A stretch of 64,000 nt of DNA from contig CAMYJU010000008.1 in NCBI GenBank assembly GCA_947258795.1, forward strand, positions 62,001 through 126,000. The letters are read 5' to 3'. Position 1 is the stretch's first letter; every line of letters begins with the position of its first letter. The position numbers were made by a program, and so were the translations under genes. This DNA comes from an uncultured Gammaproteobacteria bacterium. GTDB taxonomy: Bacteria > Pseudomonadota > Gammaproteobacteria > DRJJ01. This document shows, in pieces, positions 35,456-46,851 of this stretch. The notes below the pieces were generated by a model. The model was not told the origin of the DNA. It saw only the letters and a program-made list of their open reading frames with translations, and did no database searches.

Positions 35456-35954
35456 CGTCGTTTTCCCTGTGGTGTTTCGCAAACAGACTGTCAGCAATCA
35501 AAATAGTCACCCCGACCGTAATCGCCGAGTCAGCGACGTTAAAGGTTGGAAAATACCAACGCTCATAAAAGACCTGGATAAAATCGATCACATGGCCGAG
35601 CAGGATACGGTCGATCACATTACCAATCGCCCCACCCAGTATCAGCGACAGCGACAGGGCCTCCCAACGCCGCTCAGCAGGCAGGCGCGACAGCCAGATG
35701 GTAATACCGACACTGACCGCCAGCGCCATCAGCGTAAAGAACCAGCGCTGCCAGCCACCGGCATCACTCAGGAAACTGAATGCCGCGCCGGTATTATAGG
35801 ACAGGAACCAGTTAAACGACGGTAACACCGGCACCGGTATCTGGTAATGCAGCAGGGATTCGGCAGCCTGTTTGCTGGCCTGGTCCAGTATGATCACGAT
35901 CAGGGCCAGCCCCAGCCAGCTCAATAACTGCTTGCGACTCATACGACCGCTCAT
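35445..35954 (-). CDS. lspA: Lipoprotein signal peptidase (signal peptidase II)
   Basis: LspA cleaves the signal peptide of diacylated prolipoproteins. The 169-residue protein has four membrane spans and the catalytic Asp pair in [14 protein letters not shown] and FNVADSAI. Its ATG overlaps the ileS stop as ATGA. Several lipoproteins in this window (BON protein, the dehydrogenase at 46852) are possible substrates. Confidence 0.96.
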   Translation of the reverse strand: MSGRMSRKQLLSWLGLALIVIILDQASKQAAESLLHYQIPVPVLPSFNWFLSYNTGAAFSFLSDAGGWQRWFFTLMALAVSVGITIWLSRLPAERRWEALSLSLILGGAIGNVIDRILLGHVIDFIQVFYERWYFPTFNVADSAITVGVTILIADSLFAKHHRENDDGG

Positions 35955-38791
35955 GCAAAGTCCCGTGGCTCGCCATCACCACTGACATTATCCACACAGC
36001 GACCGCACAGTTCCGGGTGTTCAGCATGCTGCCCGACATCCTCGCGATGATGCCAGCAACGTACACACTTGTCGTGCTCAGACACATATACCCGAACCGC
36101 GATTTCGGATTCATCACTCAGCTTGTACGAAACCGCATCGTTGTCCCGCTGATCCATCGCTGCAGTACTGGCCGCCGAGGTGATCAGCACAAAACGCAAC
36201 TCATCACCCAGTTGCTGTAACTGGGACCGGGTCGGTTGGTCGCAATAAACGACCACTTCAGCGTCCAGTGACGAGCCGATGCCGCCGGACTCACGCAGCT
36301 GCTCCAGCTCCTTGTTGACCGCCTCACGCACTTCGATCACGGTATCCCAGTACGCACGTCCCATGTCATCCTGTTCCAGCGCGAACAGGTCTTCATACCA
36401 TTCTGCCAGTAATACCGAATCACCTTCCTGGCCCGGGATATGGGACCACAGCTCATCCGAGGTGAAGCTCAGGATCGGTGCCATCCAGCGCACCATGGCC
36501 TGTACGATATGGTACAGCGCGGTCTGGGTCGAACGACGCGCGCGGCTGTTTTCCTGCGTGGTGTACTGCCGGTCCTTGATGATGTCGAGATAGAAGCCAC
36601 CCATATCCACCGCGCAGAAGTGATGCAGCTTCTGGTAGACCAGGTGGAACTGGTATTGCTCATATCCCTGTTGCAGCTCCGCCTGTAACTGCAGTGCCCG
36701 ATCCACCGCCCATCGATCCAGCGCGAGCATGTCGAACTGCGCAACCATGTTCTCGGCCGGATTAAAGCCATTCAGGTTCGACAGCAAATAACGCGCGGTA
36801 TTGCGGATACGACGATAGGAATCGGCAATGCGCTTGAGGATCTCGTCGGATACGCTCATTTCGTTACGGTAATCCGTCGCGGCCACCCACAGGCGCAGGA
36901 TATCCGCACCCATACTGTTCATGACCTTCTGCGGCGCAATCACGTTACCGCGTGACTTGGACATCTTCTGTCCCTTCGCGTCCACGGTAAAACCGTGGGT
37001 CAGCACGGCCCGGTATGGTGCCTCACCATCCATGGCTACCGAACTGAGCAGCGATGACTGGAACCAGCCACGGTGCTGGTCCGAACCCTCCAGGTACAGG
37101 TCTGCAGGACGGCGCAGATTCTCGTCACGTTCAAGTACACAGTAATGCGAGACACCCGAGTCAAACCAGACATCCAGCGTATCGTTGATCTTGTCGTAAT
37201 CTTCGGCCTCGTCGCCAAGCAATTCGCTGGCTTCCAGCTCGAACCAGCCGTCGATGCCACTGGCCTCGATACGCTGCGCGACCTGCTCGATCAGATCGAC
37301 GGTATCGGGATGCAGCTTGCCGGTCTGCTTGTGCACAAACAGCGTGATCGGCACACCCCAGGTACGCTGGCGCGAGATACACCAGTCCGGACGATTGCCG
37401 ACCATGGCCTCGATACGCGCCTCTCCCCAGGCCGGGGTCCACTGCACCTGTTTGATCGCATCCAGCGCCGCGGTCTGCAGGCCCTGCTGGTTCATGCTGA
37501 TAAACCATTGCGGCGTGGCACGGAAGATAATCGGTGTCTTGTGGCGCCAGCAGTGCGGATAGCTGTGCTGCATACGGCTTTCATGCACCAGTTTGCCACG
37601 CGCGATCAGCTCCTCGATGACGTGCGGGTTGGCATTGAACACATGCTCGCCGGCAAACAGCTCGGTATCCGGCAGAAACACCCCATTGCCACCGACCGGG
37701 TTGTCGATCTTCAGGCCATAACGGGCGCCAACCACGTAGTCTTCCTGTCCATGCCCGGGCGCGGTGTGTACGGCACCGGTACCGGCCTCGGTGGTCACAT
37801 GGTCGCCGAGGATGATCGGCACCTCACGCTCGTAAAAAGGGTGCGCAAGCTTCAGGCCTTCCAGGTCGCCCCCCTTGCAGTAGGCCATGACCTGGTACTG
37901 TTCGATACCGTAGCGATGCATCACATCTTTCAGCATCGCATCGGCGATCACCAGGCGCTCCGGGCCATGCCCGCCGACACCGTCGCATTGCACCACGACA
38001 TAATCCAGCTCCGCGTTTAGTGCCACGGCCTGGTTGGCTGGCAGGGTCCAGGGTGTGGTGGTCCAGATCACCACCGAGATCGGTCCGTTGCCATCGCGTC
38101 CTTCGACGTGATCACAACGCGCCAGAAAGGCCTCTTCGTCCAGCACCGCAAAGCGTACATCGATCGCCGGTGAGCGCCGGTCTTCATATTCCACTTCGGC
38201 CTCGGCCAGCGCCGAACCACAGTCGGTACACCAGTGCACCGGCTTGGAGCCCTGCTGTAAATGACCCTGCTCGATAATCTTGCCCAGCGCACGCACGATG
38301 TCCGCCTCGTAGCGGTAATTCATGGTCAGGTAGGGGTTGGACCAGTCACCGAGTACGCCCAGGCGGACAAAACCCTCACGCTGCTTGTTGACCTGCTTTT
38401 GCGCATAGTCACGACAGGCGCCGCGAAAAGCAGGCGCATCGACCTTGAGCCCGACCTTGCCTACCTTTTTTTCGACATTCAGTTCTATCGGCAAACCATG
38501 ACAGTCCCAGCCAGGTACATAAGGCGCATCATAGCCACTCATGGTGCGCGCCTTGACAATGATGTCTTTCAGGATCTTGTTCACCGCATGGCCGATATGG
38601 ATCTCGCCGTTGGCATAAGGCGGGCCGTCATGCAGGACAAATGCCTCACGCCCTGAGCGTGCCTTGCGTATTTGCCCGTACAGGTCCATCTGGTCCCAGC
38701 GCTTGAGCATTTGCGGCTCACGCTGTGACAGGTTGGCCTTCATCGGGAAGGACGTCTTCGGAAGATTAAGTGTCTGTTTATAGTCCGTCAC
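35951..38791 (-). CDS. ileS: Isoleucyl-tRNA synthetase
   Basis: The 946-residue class I synthetase has HIGH ([11 protein letters not shown]), KMSKS ([11 protein letters not shown]), the editing domain ([28 protein letters not shown]) and a C-terminal zinc finger ([10 protein letters not shown] and CGRCVDN). The start is a GTG ([13 protein letters not shown]). It sits between ribF and lspA in the order typical of gammaproteobacteria. Confidence 0.98.
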   Translation of the reverse strand: MTDYKQTLNLPKTSFPMKANLSQREPQMLKRWDQMDLYGQIRKARSGREAFVLHDGPPYANGEIHIGHAVNKILKDIIVKARTMSGYDAPYVPGWDCHGLPIELNVEKKVGKVGLKVDAPAFRGACRDYAQKQVNKQREGFVRLGVLGDWSNPYLTMNYRYEADIVRALGKIIEQGHLQQGSKPVHWCTDCGSALAEAEVEYEDRRSPAIDVRFAVLDEEAFLARCDHVEGRDGNGPISVVIWTTTPWTLPANQAVALNAELDYVVVQCDGVGGHGPERLVIADAMLKDVMHRYGIEQYQVMAYCKGGDLEGLKLAHPFYEREVPIILGDHVTTEAGTGAVHTAPGHGQEDYVVGARYGLKIDNPVGGNGVFLPDTELFAGEHVFNANPHVIEELIARGKLVHESRMQHSYPHCWRHKTPIIFRATPQWFISMNQQGLQTAALDAIKQVQWTPAWGEARIEAMVGNRPDWCISRQRTWGVPITLFVHKQTGKLHPDTVDLIEQVAQRIEASGIDGWFELEASELLGDEAEDYDKINDTLDVWFDSGVSHYCVLERDENLRRPADLYLEGSDQHRGWFQSSLLSSVAMDGEAPYRAVLTHGFTVDAKGQKMSKSRGNVIAPQKVMNSMGADILRLWVAATDYRNEMSVSDEILKRIADSYRRIRNTARYLLSNLNGFNPAENMVAQFDMLALDRWAVDRALQLQAELQQGYEQYQFHLVYQKLHHFCAVDMGGFYLDIIKDRQYTTQENSRARRSTQTALYHIVQAMVRWMAPILSFTSDELWSHIPGQEGDSVLLAEWYEDLFALEQDDMGRAYWDTVIEVREAVNKELEQLRESGGIGSSLDAEVVVYCDQPTRSQLQQLGDELRFVLITSAASTAAMDQRDNDAVSYKLSDESEIAVRVYVSEHDKCVRCWHHREDVGQHAEHPELCGRCVDNVSGDGEPRDFA

Positions 38792-38867
38792 AAAAAACTC
38801 GTCTTGTCATTACTGGATTAATGTCCCTGCACCCCGGCGGAGTGAAAGAGCCAAGTTAAACATAGTT

Positions 38868-39797
38868 TCATTGCTGTGCAAATATCCGGCGCGCCTGATC
38901 GGCGTCCAGGTGAATCTGCTGCTTGAGCTGCTCGAACGATTCGAAGCGCTGCTCATCACGTATTTTCTCGACGAACTGGATATCGACATGGCTGCCGTAG
39001 ATATCACGACCGAAATCAAACAGGTGCACCTCCATCAGCGTGCGCGTGCCATCCACCGTGGGCCGGGAACCGATATTGGCCACGCCGGGTAATGGCTCAC
39101 CGGCGATGCCGAACATCTCCACCGCGTATACCCCCATGATCGGCGTGGTATGGCGATGCAAATGTATGTTCGCCGTCGGATAACCAATGCTGCGTCCACG
39201 CTTGTCACCATGCGCGACCCGCCCTGACATCCGGTATGGCCGACCGAGCAGTTGTTCGGCCTCATGCAGTTTGCCGGTCAGCAGTGCCTCGCGTATGCGG
39301 GTACTGCTGACCCGCTCACCATTGATATTAAAGGTGTGCATATTGACTACTTCAAAACCCTGTTCGCGGCCCGCCGTGCACAGTAAATCAAAATCACCGC
39401 TACGACCATGACCAAAGCGGAAATCATCCCCTACCACCAGGTAGCGCACGTCCAGGCCCTGTACCAGGATCTGGTCGATAAACTGTGCGGCAGTCAGCGC
39501 GGCAAACTGCTGATCAAAACGTAGCACCAGTACCCGGTCGACCGAGTAGCGACGCAAGGCATGTATTTTCTCACGGAACCGGGTCAGGCGCGCGGCCGCC
39601 TTGTGTGGCGCAAAATACTCGAGCGGCTGTGGCTCAAACACGATCACCACACCGGGCAGTCCCAGGTCATCCGCCTTTTCCGCCAACTGCCCGAGTACCG
39701 CCTGGTGCCCCAGATGTACCCCGTCAAAATTCCCGATGGTGGCCACGCAGCCACGATGCTCGGGAAGCAGGTTGTGGGTCCCGCGAATCAGCTCCAT
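38868..39797 (-). CDS. ribF: Bifunctional riboflavin kinase / FAD synthetase
   Basis: RibF phosphorylates riboflavin and adenylates FMN to FAD. The 309-residue protein has the N-terminal nucleotidyltransferase domain (VATIGNFDGVHLGHQAVL) and the C-terminal flavokinase domain (RPYRMSGRVAHGDKRGRSIGYPTANI split as RPYRMSGRVAHGDKRG and SIGYPTANI). It lies 76 bases before ileS on the same strand. FAD produced serves GlcD, GlcE, ThiO and the E3 domain encoded in the window. Confidence 0.97.
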   Translation of the reverse strand: MELIRGTHNLLPEHRGCVATIGNFDGVHLGHQAVLGQLAEKADDLGLPGVVIVFEPQPLEYFAPHKAAARLTRFREKIHALRRYSVDRVLVLRFDQQFAALTAAQFIDQILVQGLDVRYLVVGDDFRFGHGRSGDFDLLCTAGREQGFEVVNMHTFNINGERVSSTRIREALLTGKLHEAEQLLGRPYRMSGRVAHGDKRGRSIGYPTANIHLHRHTTPIMGVYAVEMFGIAGEPLPGVANIGSRPTVDGTRTLMEVHLFDFGRDIYGSHVDIQFVEKIRDEQRFESFEQLKQQIHLDADQARRIFAQQ

Positions 39798-39960
39798 CGG
39801 CTACCACCATTCGGCCATGCGTATACGGGCGCACCAGGCCAGGTAACTGCGATCGGGTTGGACACTGTTCATCGGCTGTTATCATCCACCATCAGGGCTA
39901 TGCGGGTTGGTTACGCACAAAGGGGCTTATTATAACCAAACCGGGCGGAAAACGTTCAGA

Positions 39961-39983
39961 TTTAGCGCCGAGCTGGCGCTAAA
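39961..39983. terminator. Hairpin between murJ and ribF
   Basis: TTTAGCGCC-GAGCT-GGCGCTAAA has perfect 9-bp arms. On the minus strand it lies about 70 bases after the murJ stop and may end murJ transcripts. T-runs are short. Confidence 0.55.
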
Positions 39984-40055
39984 ATTACGCAAAAGACCTG
40001 TATTCTGATATTTCCGGCGAGACCATCGGCGCCGATGCTGTTAATTCGGGTACGG

Positions 40056-41627
40056 CTATGTCTCGTCCCAGGCGGACGAGCGCCAGCGCCATGGCCAGAC
40101 CCCGGTCATTAGCAATAGCATCGCATACAGACCTGCGCCACCAAATACCAGCCAGGCCAGCCGCCCGCTACGGCCGGCCGCAGACATGCCCAGCCACAGC
40201 TCATCCAGCCCGCCATATTCGATCAGGAACCAGGACATGACCGCAGTTGCGAACAATATCCTCACCCATAACCAAAACCAGCCGCGCTGGGGCTGGTAAA
40301 CACCCTGCTTGCGCAGGGTCCTGTACAGCAGTCCCGAATTGACAAAGGCCCCCAGTGAGGTGGCCAGCGCCAGGCCGGCATGCGGACCGTCAAACCAGAA
40401 CAGGATGAGCGGGATTACTATCAGCAGGTTCAGCGCCATGTTCGAGGTCATTGCGATCACGCCGATTTTCACCGGTGTGCGCGTGTCCTGACGCGCATAG
40501 AATGCCGGTACCAGTACCTTGACCAGGATGAATCCGAGCAAGCCGATACTGTACGCCTGCAAACTGATCTCGGACTTGATCACATCGCTGGCATCGAATT
40601 CGCCATATTGAAACAGCGTGGTCAACAATGGTACGGCCAGGAACATCAGCGCCGCCGCGGCCGGTACACCAATCAGGATCGCCCAGCGCAAGGCCCAGTC
40701 CAGGGTCTGGTTAAACTGCTGCGTATCCTCGTCCGCGTGCTGACGGGACAGGCTTGGCAGGATCACGGTCGCCAGTGCGATCGCAAACACGCCCAGCGGG
40801 AACTCCATCAGGCGGTCGGAATAATACAGCCAGCTGACACTACCGGTCATCAGGAAGGACGCGATCAGGGTATCGAGCAACAGGTTTATCTGTGCAACCG
40901 ACGAGCCGAACATGGCCGGCAACATCAGCCGCATGATACGCCGTACCCCTTCGTCCTTGCGGTCCGGCTTTGGCCAGGTCAGTAGTTTCAGCCGGTACAG
41001 AAACGGTAACTGGAACAGCAACTGCAATACCCCGGCGACAAACACCCCGATAGCCAGTGCCATGATCGGCTGCTCGAACGACGGCGAATATACCACCGCC
41101 GCGATGATCATCGACACGTTCAGCAATACCGGGGTGAAGGCCGGTACCGCGAAACGCCCATAGGTGTTCAGGATACCGGCCGCGAACGCGGTCAGTGATA
41201 TAAAGAACAGGTACGGGAAGGTCAGCCTGAGCATACTGACGGTAAGTTCAAAGCGCCCTTCATCACCACTGAATCCCGGCGCGAAGATATACACCAGCAC
41301 CGGTGCACCAATCACCCCGAGTATGGTGACGATCACCAGTACCAGGCCGAGCGTGCCGGCGACACGCTGTACCAGCGCCTGCACGTCCTGATGCGTATTT
41401 TTTTGCCGGTATTCACCCAGCACCGGCACAAAAGCCTGCGAGAAGGCGCCTTCGGCAAACAGGCGGCGCAGCAGGTTCGGAATCCTGAACGCGACATAAA
41501 ACGCATCGGTGATCAGACCGGCGCCGAAGTAACGCGCCACGACCATGTCCCGGACAAAACCCAGGATACGGGACAGCAGCGTATACACGCTCACAATAGC
41601 GGTTGATTTGAGCAAGCGCCTACTCAT
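40056..41627 (-). CDS. murJ: Lipid II flippase MurJ (MviN)
   Basis: MurJ flips lipid-linked peptidoglycan precursor across the inner membrane. The 523-residue protein has about 14 hydrophobic spans and the family N-terminus LLSRILGFVRDMVVARYFGAG plus RRLFAEGAFSQAFVPVL, each shown within a longer conserved block. Its placement between rpsT and ribF is conserved in gammaproteobacteria. Confidence 0.96.
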   Translation of the reverse strand: MSRRLLKSTAIVSVYTLLSRILGFVRDMVVARYFGAGLITDAFYVAFRIPNLLRRLFAEGAFSQAFVPVLGEYRQKNTHQDVQALVQRVAGTLGLVLVIVTILGVIGAPVLVYIFAPGFSGDEGRFELTVSMLRLTFPYLFFISLTAFAAGILNTYGRFAVPAFTPVLLNVSMIIAAVVYSPSFEQPIMALAIGVFVAGVLQLLFQLPFLYRLKLLTWPKPDRKDEGVRRIMRLMLPAMFGSSVAQINLLLDTLIASFLMTGSVSWLYYSDRLMEFPLGVFAIALATVILPSLSRQHADEDTQQFNQTLDWALRWAILIGVPAAAALMFLAVPLLTTLFQYGEFDASDVIKSEISLQAYSIGLLGFILVKVLVPAFYARQDTRTPVKIGVIAMTSNMALNLLIVIPLILFWFDGPHAGLALATSLGAFVNSGLLYRTLRKQGVYQPQRGWFWLWVRILFATAVMSWFLIEYGGLDELWLGMSAAGRSGRLAWLVFGGAGLYAMLLLMTGVWPWRWRSSAWDET

Positions 41628-41822
41628 AGGATCCTGTTGTACCCTGGCCGTATCAGCCCCAGCAGCCCAGACACGACTCCATAACTTATTGTTATTTATT
41701 GTTTATATCAGAATATCAACTCATACCCGGACAATCCAGCCTGGCCCCGGATGCAGCGATTGTCTCATTTTTCCGTGCACTATCATAGCGCAGGATCGAG
41801 TCGCACAGCGTACCAAAAAGTC

Positions 41823-41851
41823 TTGACAAAAACGTTGTAAAACCGCATAGT
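41823..41851 (+). promoter_or_regulatory. Sigma-70-type promoter of rpsT
   Basis: A perfect TTGACA (41823-41828) and CATAGT (41846-41851) are 17 bases apart. Start of transcription would be about 30 bases before the rpsT start codon. Confidence 0.65.
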
Positions 41852-41890
41852 ACGCAGCCTTTATTTATTCTGGATTGCAGGAGAAAGACC

Positions 41891-42151
41891 TTGGCCAATT
41901 CATCACAAGCTCGCAAACGTGCTCGTCAGGCGGAAAAACACCGTCAGCACAATGCCAGCCAGCGCACCCATATGCGCACCCACATCAAGAATGTGGTCAA
42001 AGCCATCGAGAGTGGCGACAAGAGCCTGGCTGAAGACGCCTACAAGAAGGCCATGCCGGTTATCGACCGCGCAACCAATCAGGGTCATATCCATAAAAAC
42101 AAGGCCGCCCGTCATAAAAGCCGCCTGAATTCGCACATTCGGGCAATGTAG
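41891..42151 (+). CDS. rpsT: 30S ribosomal protein S20
   Basis: The 86-residue basic protein (ANSSQARKRARQAEKHRQHN) binds 16S rRNA. The start is TTG, with AGGAG eight bases upstream and no usable ATG. A weak UUG start is also found in E. coli rpsT, where it takes part in autogenous control by S20, so the same control may apply here (inference). It is divergent from murJ and ends with a strong terminator. Confidence 0.96.
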   Translation: MANSSQARKRARQAEKHRQHNASQRTHMRTHIKNVVKAIESGDKSLAEDAYKKAMPVIDRATNQGHIHKNKAARHKSRLNSHIRAM

Positions 42152-42180
42152 GCCTGAACAGACTGCAACCGATAAATAAA

Positions 42181-42206
42181 AAAGCCGGCCTGATGCCGGC
42201 TTTTTT
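42181..42206 (+). terminator. Intrinsic terminator of rpsT
   Basis: AAAGCCGGC-CTGAT-GCCGGCTTTTTT. Perfect 9-bp stem with a T-run, 30 bases after the stop. Confidence 0.93.
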
Positions 42207-42300
42207 AATGCCTTACTGTCCGCCCTTATGTCTAAAACCCGCATAGTTTCCGACATAGTGGATTTCTTATGTCAAATTCTGTACGTATCTGAATAGAAAC

Positions 42301-42404
42301 GTAACCCGGATAGAGCGCAGTAGAATCCGGGACTGTGGATTCCCGCCTGCGCGGGAATGACGGCAGACTAACGTAGCCCGGATGGCGCGCAGCGGAATCC
42401 GGGA
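42301..42404. repeat. Cluster of dispersed intergenic repeats, families 2 and 3
   Basis: Two 32-bp units starting GTA(A/G)CCCGGAT (42301-42332 and 42373-42404), 27 of 32 bases identical, flank a 27-bp palindromic unit with TTCCCGC...GCGGGAA (42336-42362). The 27-bp unit recurs at 58176-58202 with one difference. The 344-bp gap between rpsT and proB holds nothing else recognisable. Confidence 0.8.
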
Positions 42405-42495
42405 TGGCCTGGACCGCTGGTGCGCTCTCCCCGAATTACGTTTCTCTTCATCCGAGCTACCTTTGCCATGAGTTTTTACAGGACCCAGACCAGCA

Positions 42496-44725
<2,230 letters not shown>

Positions 44726-44750
44726 TTATTCGACAGCAGCTAAAAAGAAC

Positions 44751-45008
44751 TTACGCCGATTCAATACTTACGTATTTACGGTTCTTCGGTCCCTTGACTG
44801 CAAATACCACCTTGCCATCCGCTTTTGCAAACAGGGTATGATCCCTGCCGCAACCAACGTTTACACCCGGGTGGAAATGGGTGCCGCGCTGACGAACAAT
44901 GATATTGCCGGCAGCTACCATTTCACCGCCAAAACGCTTTACGCCAAGGCGTTTGGATTCTGAATCGCGACCGTTACGGGTACTACCACCCGCTTTCTTA
45001 TGTGCCAT
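44751..45008 (-). CDS. rpmA: 50S ribosomal protein L27
   Basis: The 85-residue protein starts [20 protein letters not shown], the L27 N-terminus that reaches the peptidyl-transferase centre. It lies 23 bases after rplU in the normal order. Confidence 0.98.
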   Translation of the reverse strand: MAHKKAGGSTRNGRDSESKRLGVKRFGGEMVAAGNIIVRQRGTHFHPGVNVGCGRDHTLFAKADGKVVFAVKGPKNRKYVSIESA

Positions 45009-45031
45009 GTTTAACTGCCTCTTATATCTGC

Positions 45032-45343
45032 TTAGCCACTGATACCGGTGATTTCCAGCTCAGTGTAATACTGGCGATGTCCGGTACGCTTATCGTGATG
45101 CTTGCGACGCTTGAACTTGATCACCTCGATCTTCTTGTCACGACCGTGTGATTTGATCGTGGCCACAACCTTGCCGCCATCGACATACGGAGTGCCAACC
45201 TGTACCTTGTCGCCATCCGAGATCATCAGAACCTTATCGAGTTCAACAGACGAACCGGCATCGGCGTCAAGTTTTTCAACCTTGAGTGTTTGACCTTCAG
45301 TGACACGATACTGTTTGCCACCGGTCTGGATTACAGCGTACAT
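45032..45343 (-). CDS. rplU: 50S ribosomal protein L21
   Basis: The 103-residue protein ([18 protein letters not shown] ... [19 protein letters not shown]) is L21. The ATG at 45343 is the standard start; 24 upstream codons belong to the leader. A good promoter lies about 45 bases upstream. Confidence 0.98.
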   Translation of the reverse strand: MYAVIQTGGKQYRVTEGQTLKVEKLDADAGSSVELDKVLMISDGDKVQVGTPYVDGGKVVATIKSHGRDKKIEVIKFKRRKHHDKRTGHRQYYTELEITGISG

Positions 45344-45386
45344 GAGCGCTCCAAATACTGTTCTAATGCCCAACGAAAGACTGCGA

Positions 45387-45415
45387 ATTCTATATGCAGG
45401 CCGCGTACAGGTCAA
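45387..45415 (-). promoter_or_regulatory. Sigma-70-type promoter of rplU-rpmA
   Basis: On the minus strand TTGACC (45415-45410) and TAGAAT (45392-45387) are 17 bases apart. A palindrome ACCCGG-CGC-CCGGGT lies just upstream at 45434-45448, in the gap shared with divergent ispB. Confidence 0.65.
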
Positions 45416-45601
45416 TATGTTAACGTATTTATTACCCGGCGCCCGGGTATCTCGTCCTGCTGCACTGTAAAATAGTCAGCATATCAATAACATAGAAATA
45501 CAAAATTGCAGCGGAAGCCATTGTTTTTACTGGTATGTTCCGATAGCAGGCGGTAAACTAGAGCTTTCGCGTCAGCCTTAGACTTGATCTGGGCCAGTAA
45601 T

Positions 45602-46603
45602 ATGCACGTAGATGTAAAGAATACCCAACAATTTCAGTCTGTTAGCGACATTCACGCACTGATCGCCGAGGATATGCAGGCGGTCAACGCGCTGATCAGT
45701 CGCTCGCTGCACTCGGACGTGGTGCTGATAGGCCAACTCAGTAACTATATTATTAATAGTGGCGGCAAACGCCTGCGCCCGGTGCTGGTGTTGTTGGCGG
45801 CCCAGGCCTATACCTATCAGGGCAGCCAGCATGTCAATATCGCGGCCATTATCGAATTCATCCACACTGCAACCCTGTTACACGACGATGTGGTCGACGC
45901 TTCAGAATTAAGGCGTGGCAATGACACCGCCAATGCGATCTGGGGCAACGAGGCCAGCGTGCTGGTCGGTGATTTTCTGTATTCGCGCGCGTTCCAGATG
46001 ATGGTCGAGCTGAGCGACATGCGCATCATGGAGATACTGGCCAATGCGACCAACACCATCGCCGAGGGTGAGGTGATGCAACTGATGAATGTGAACGAAC
46101 CGGATACCACCGAAAAACAGTACCTGGATGTAATTTACTGCAAGACCGCGAAACTGTTCGAGGCCGGCTGCCAGCTCGGCGCGCTGGTCGCCCAGCAGGA
46201 CGATCAGCAACTTTTTAACATGGCCGAATACGGCAAGTACCTGGGCACCGCATTCCAGCTGATTGATGACGTAATCGACTACACGCAATCAGCAAATGAA
46301 ACCGGCAAGAACATTGGTGACGACCTGGCCGAAGGCAAACCCACCCTGCCACTGATTCATGCGATGCAGCATGGCCAGCCGGAGCAGGTCAAAATCATTC
46401 GCGAGGCGATCGAACAGGGCGGCCGTGACCGGATGGATGAGATCCAGCAGATTATTGAATCGACCGGGTCAATCGCGTACACTGCCGAGCTTGCTCGCAG
46501 CGAAGCCGTCAAGGCTCGCAAGGCCATTGCTGATCTCCCCGAATCGATCTACAAATCAGCATTGTATGCCTTGACCGATATTGCGGTCGAACGCAGTTTC
46601 TAG
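45602..46603 (+). CDS. ispB: Octaprenyl diphosphate synthase
   Basis: IspB extends farnesyl diphosphate with IPP to make the ubiquinone side chain. The 333-residue trans-prenyltransferase has both Asp-rich motifs, LLHDDVVDASELRRG and LIDDVIDYTQ, and GGKRLRP. The ATG at 45602 is used; a TTG six codons earlier is less likely. It is divergent from rplU as in E. coli. tRNA-Pro begins three bases after the stop. Confidence 0.95.
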   Translation: MHVDVKNTQQFQSVSDIHALIAEDMQAVNALISRSLHSDVVLIGQLSNYIINSGGKRLRPVLVLLAAQAYTYQGSQHVNIAAIIEFIHTATLLHDDVVDASELRRGNDTANAIWGNEASVLVGDFLYSRAFQMMVELSDMRIMEILANATNTIAEGEVMQLMNVNEPDTTEKQYLDVIYCKTAKLFEAGCQLGALVAQQDDQQLFNMAEYGKYLGTAFQLIDDVIDYTQSANETGKNIGDDLAEGKPTLPLIHAMQHGQPEQVKIIREAIEQGGRDRMDEIQQIIESTGSIAYTAELARSEAVKARKAIADLPESIYKSALYALTDIAVERSF

Positions 46604-46606
46604 AAC

Positions 46607-46683
46607 CGGCGTGTAGCGCAGCCTGGTAGCGCACCTGTCTCGGGGTCAGGGGGTCAGAGGTTCGAATCCTCTCACGCCGACCA
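46607..46683 (+). tRNA. tRNA-Pro (anticodon CGG), CCA encoded
   Basis: The sequence starts CGGCGTGTAGCGCAG and ends CACGCCGACCA, with a perfect 7-bp acceptor stem. The anticodon loop CTCGGGG gives anticodon CGG for codon CCG. The anticodon stem CCTGT/TCAGG has a T-T pair next to the loop. The T arm AGAGG-TTCGAAT-CCTCT is perfect. The gene is three bases from the ispB stop. Confidence 0.95.
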
Positions 46684-46851
46684 ATATTATAATTCAATCC
46701 CGAATAGTTTGCTTTCCGCTTGCCTGACAAAGTCGAATAGTCTGGTTTAAAAAAAACCTGACATACTTAACAGTATTTCCCCGCCTTGAGTCGCATACTT
46801 TATATAAACGATATATAGCGATAATTCCAAACAGTTACAGGAGGTGACGTT

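Noticed and set aside
37073-38020. A 315-codon plus-strand frame inside ileS
   Set aside because: It lies fully antisense to ileS, which is intact, and resembles no known protein.
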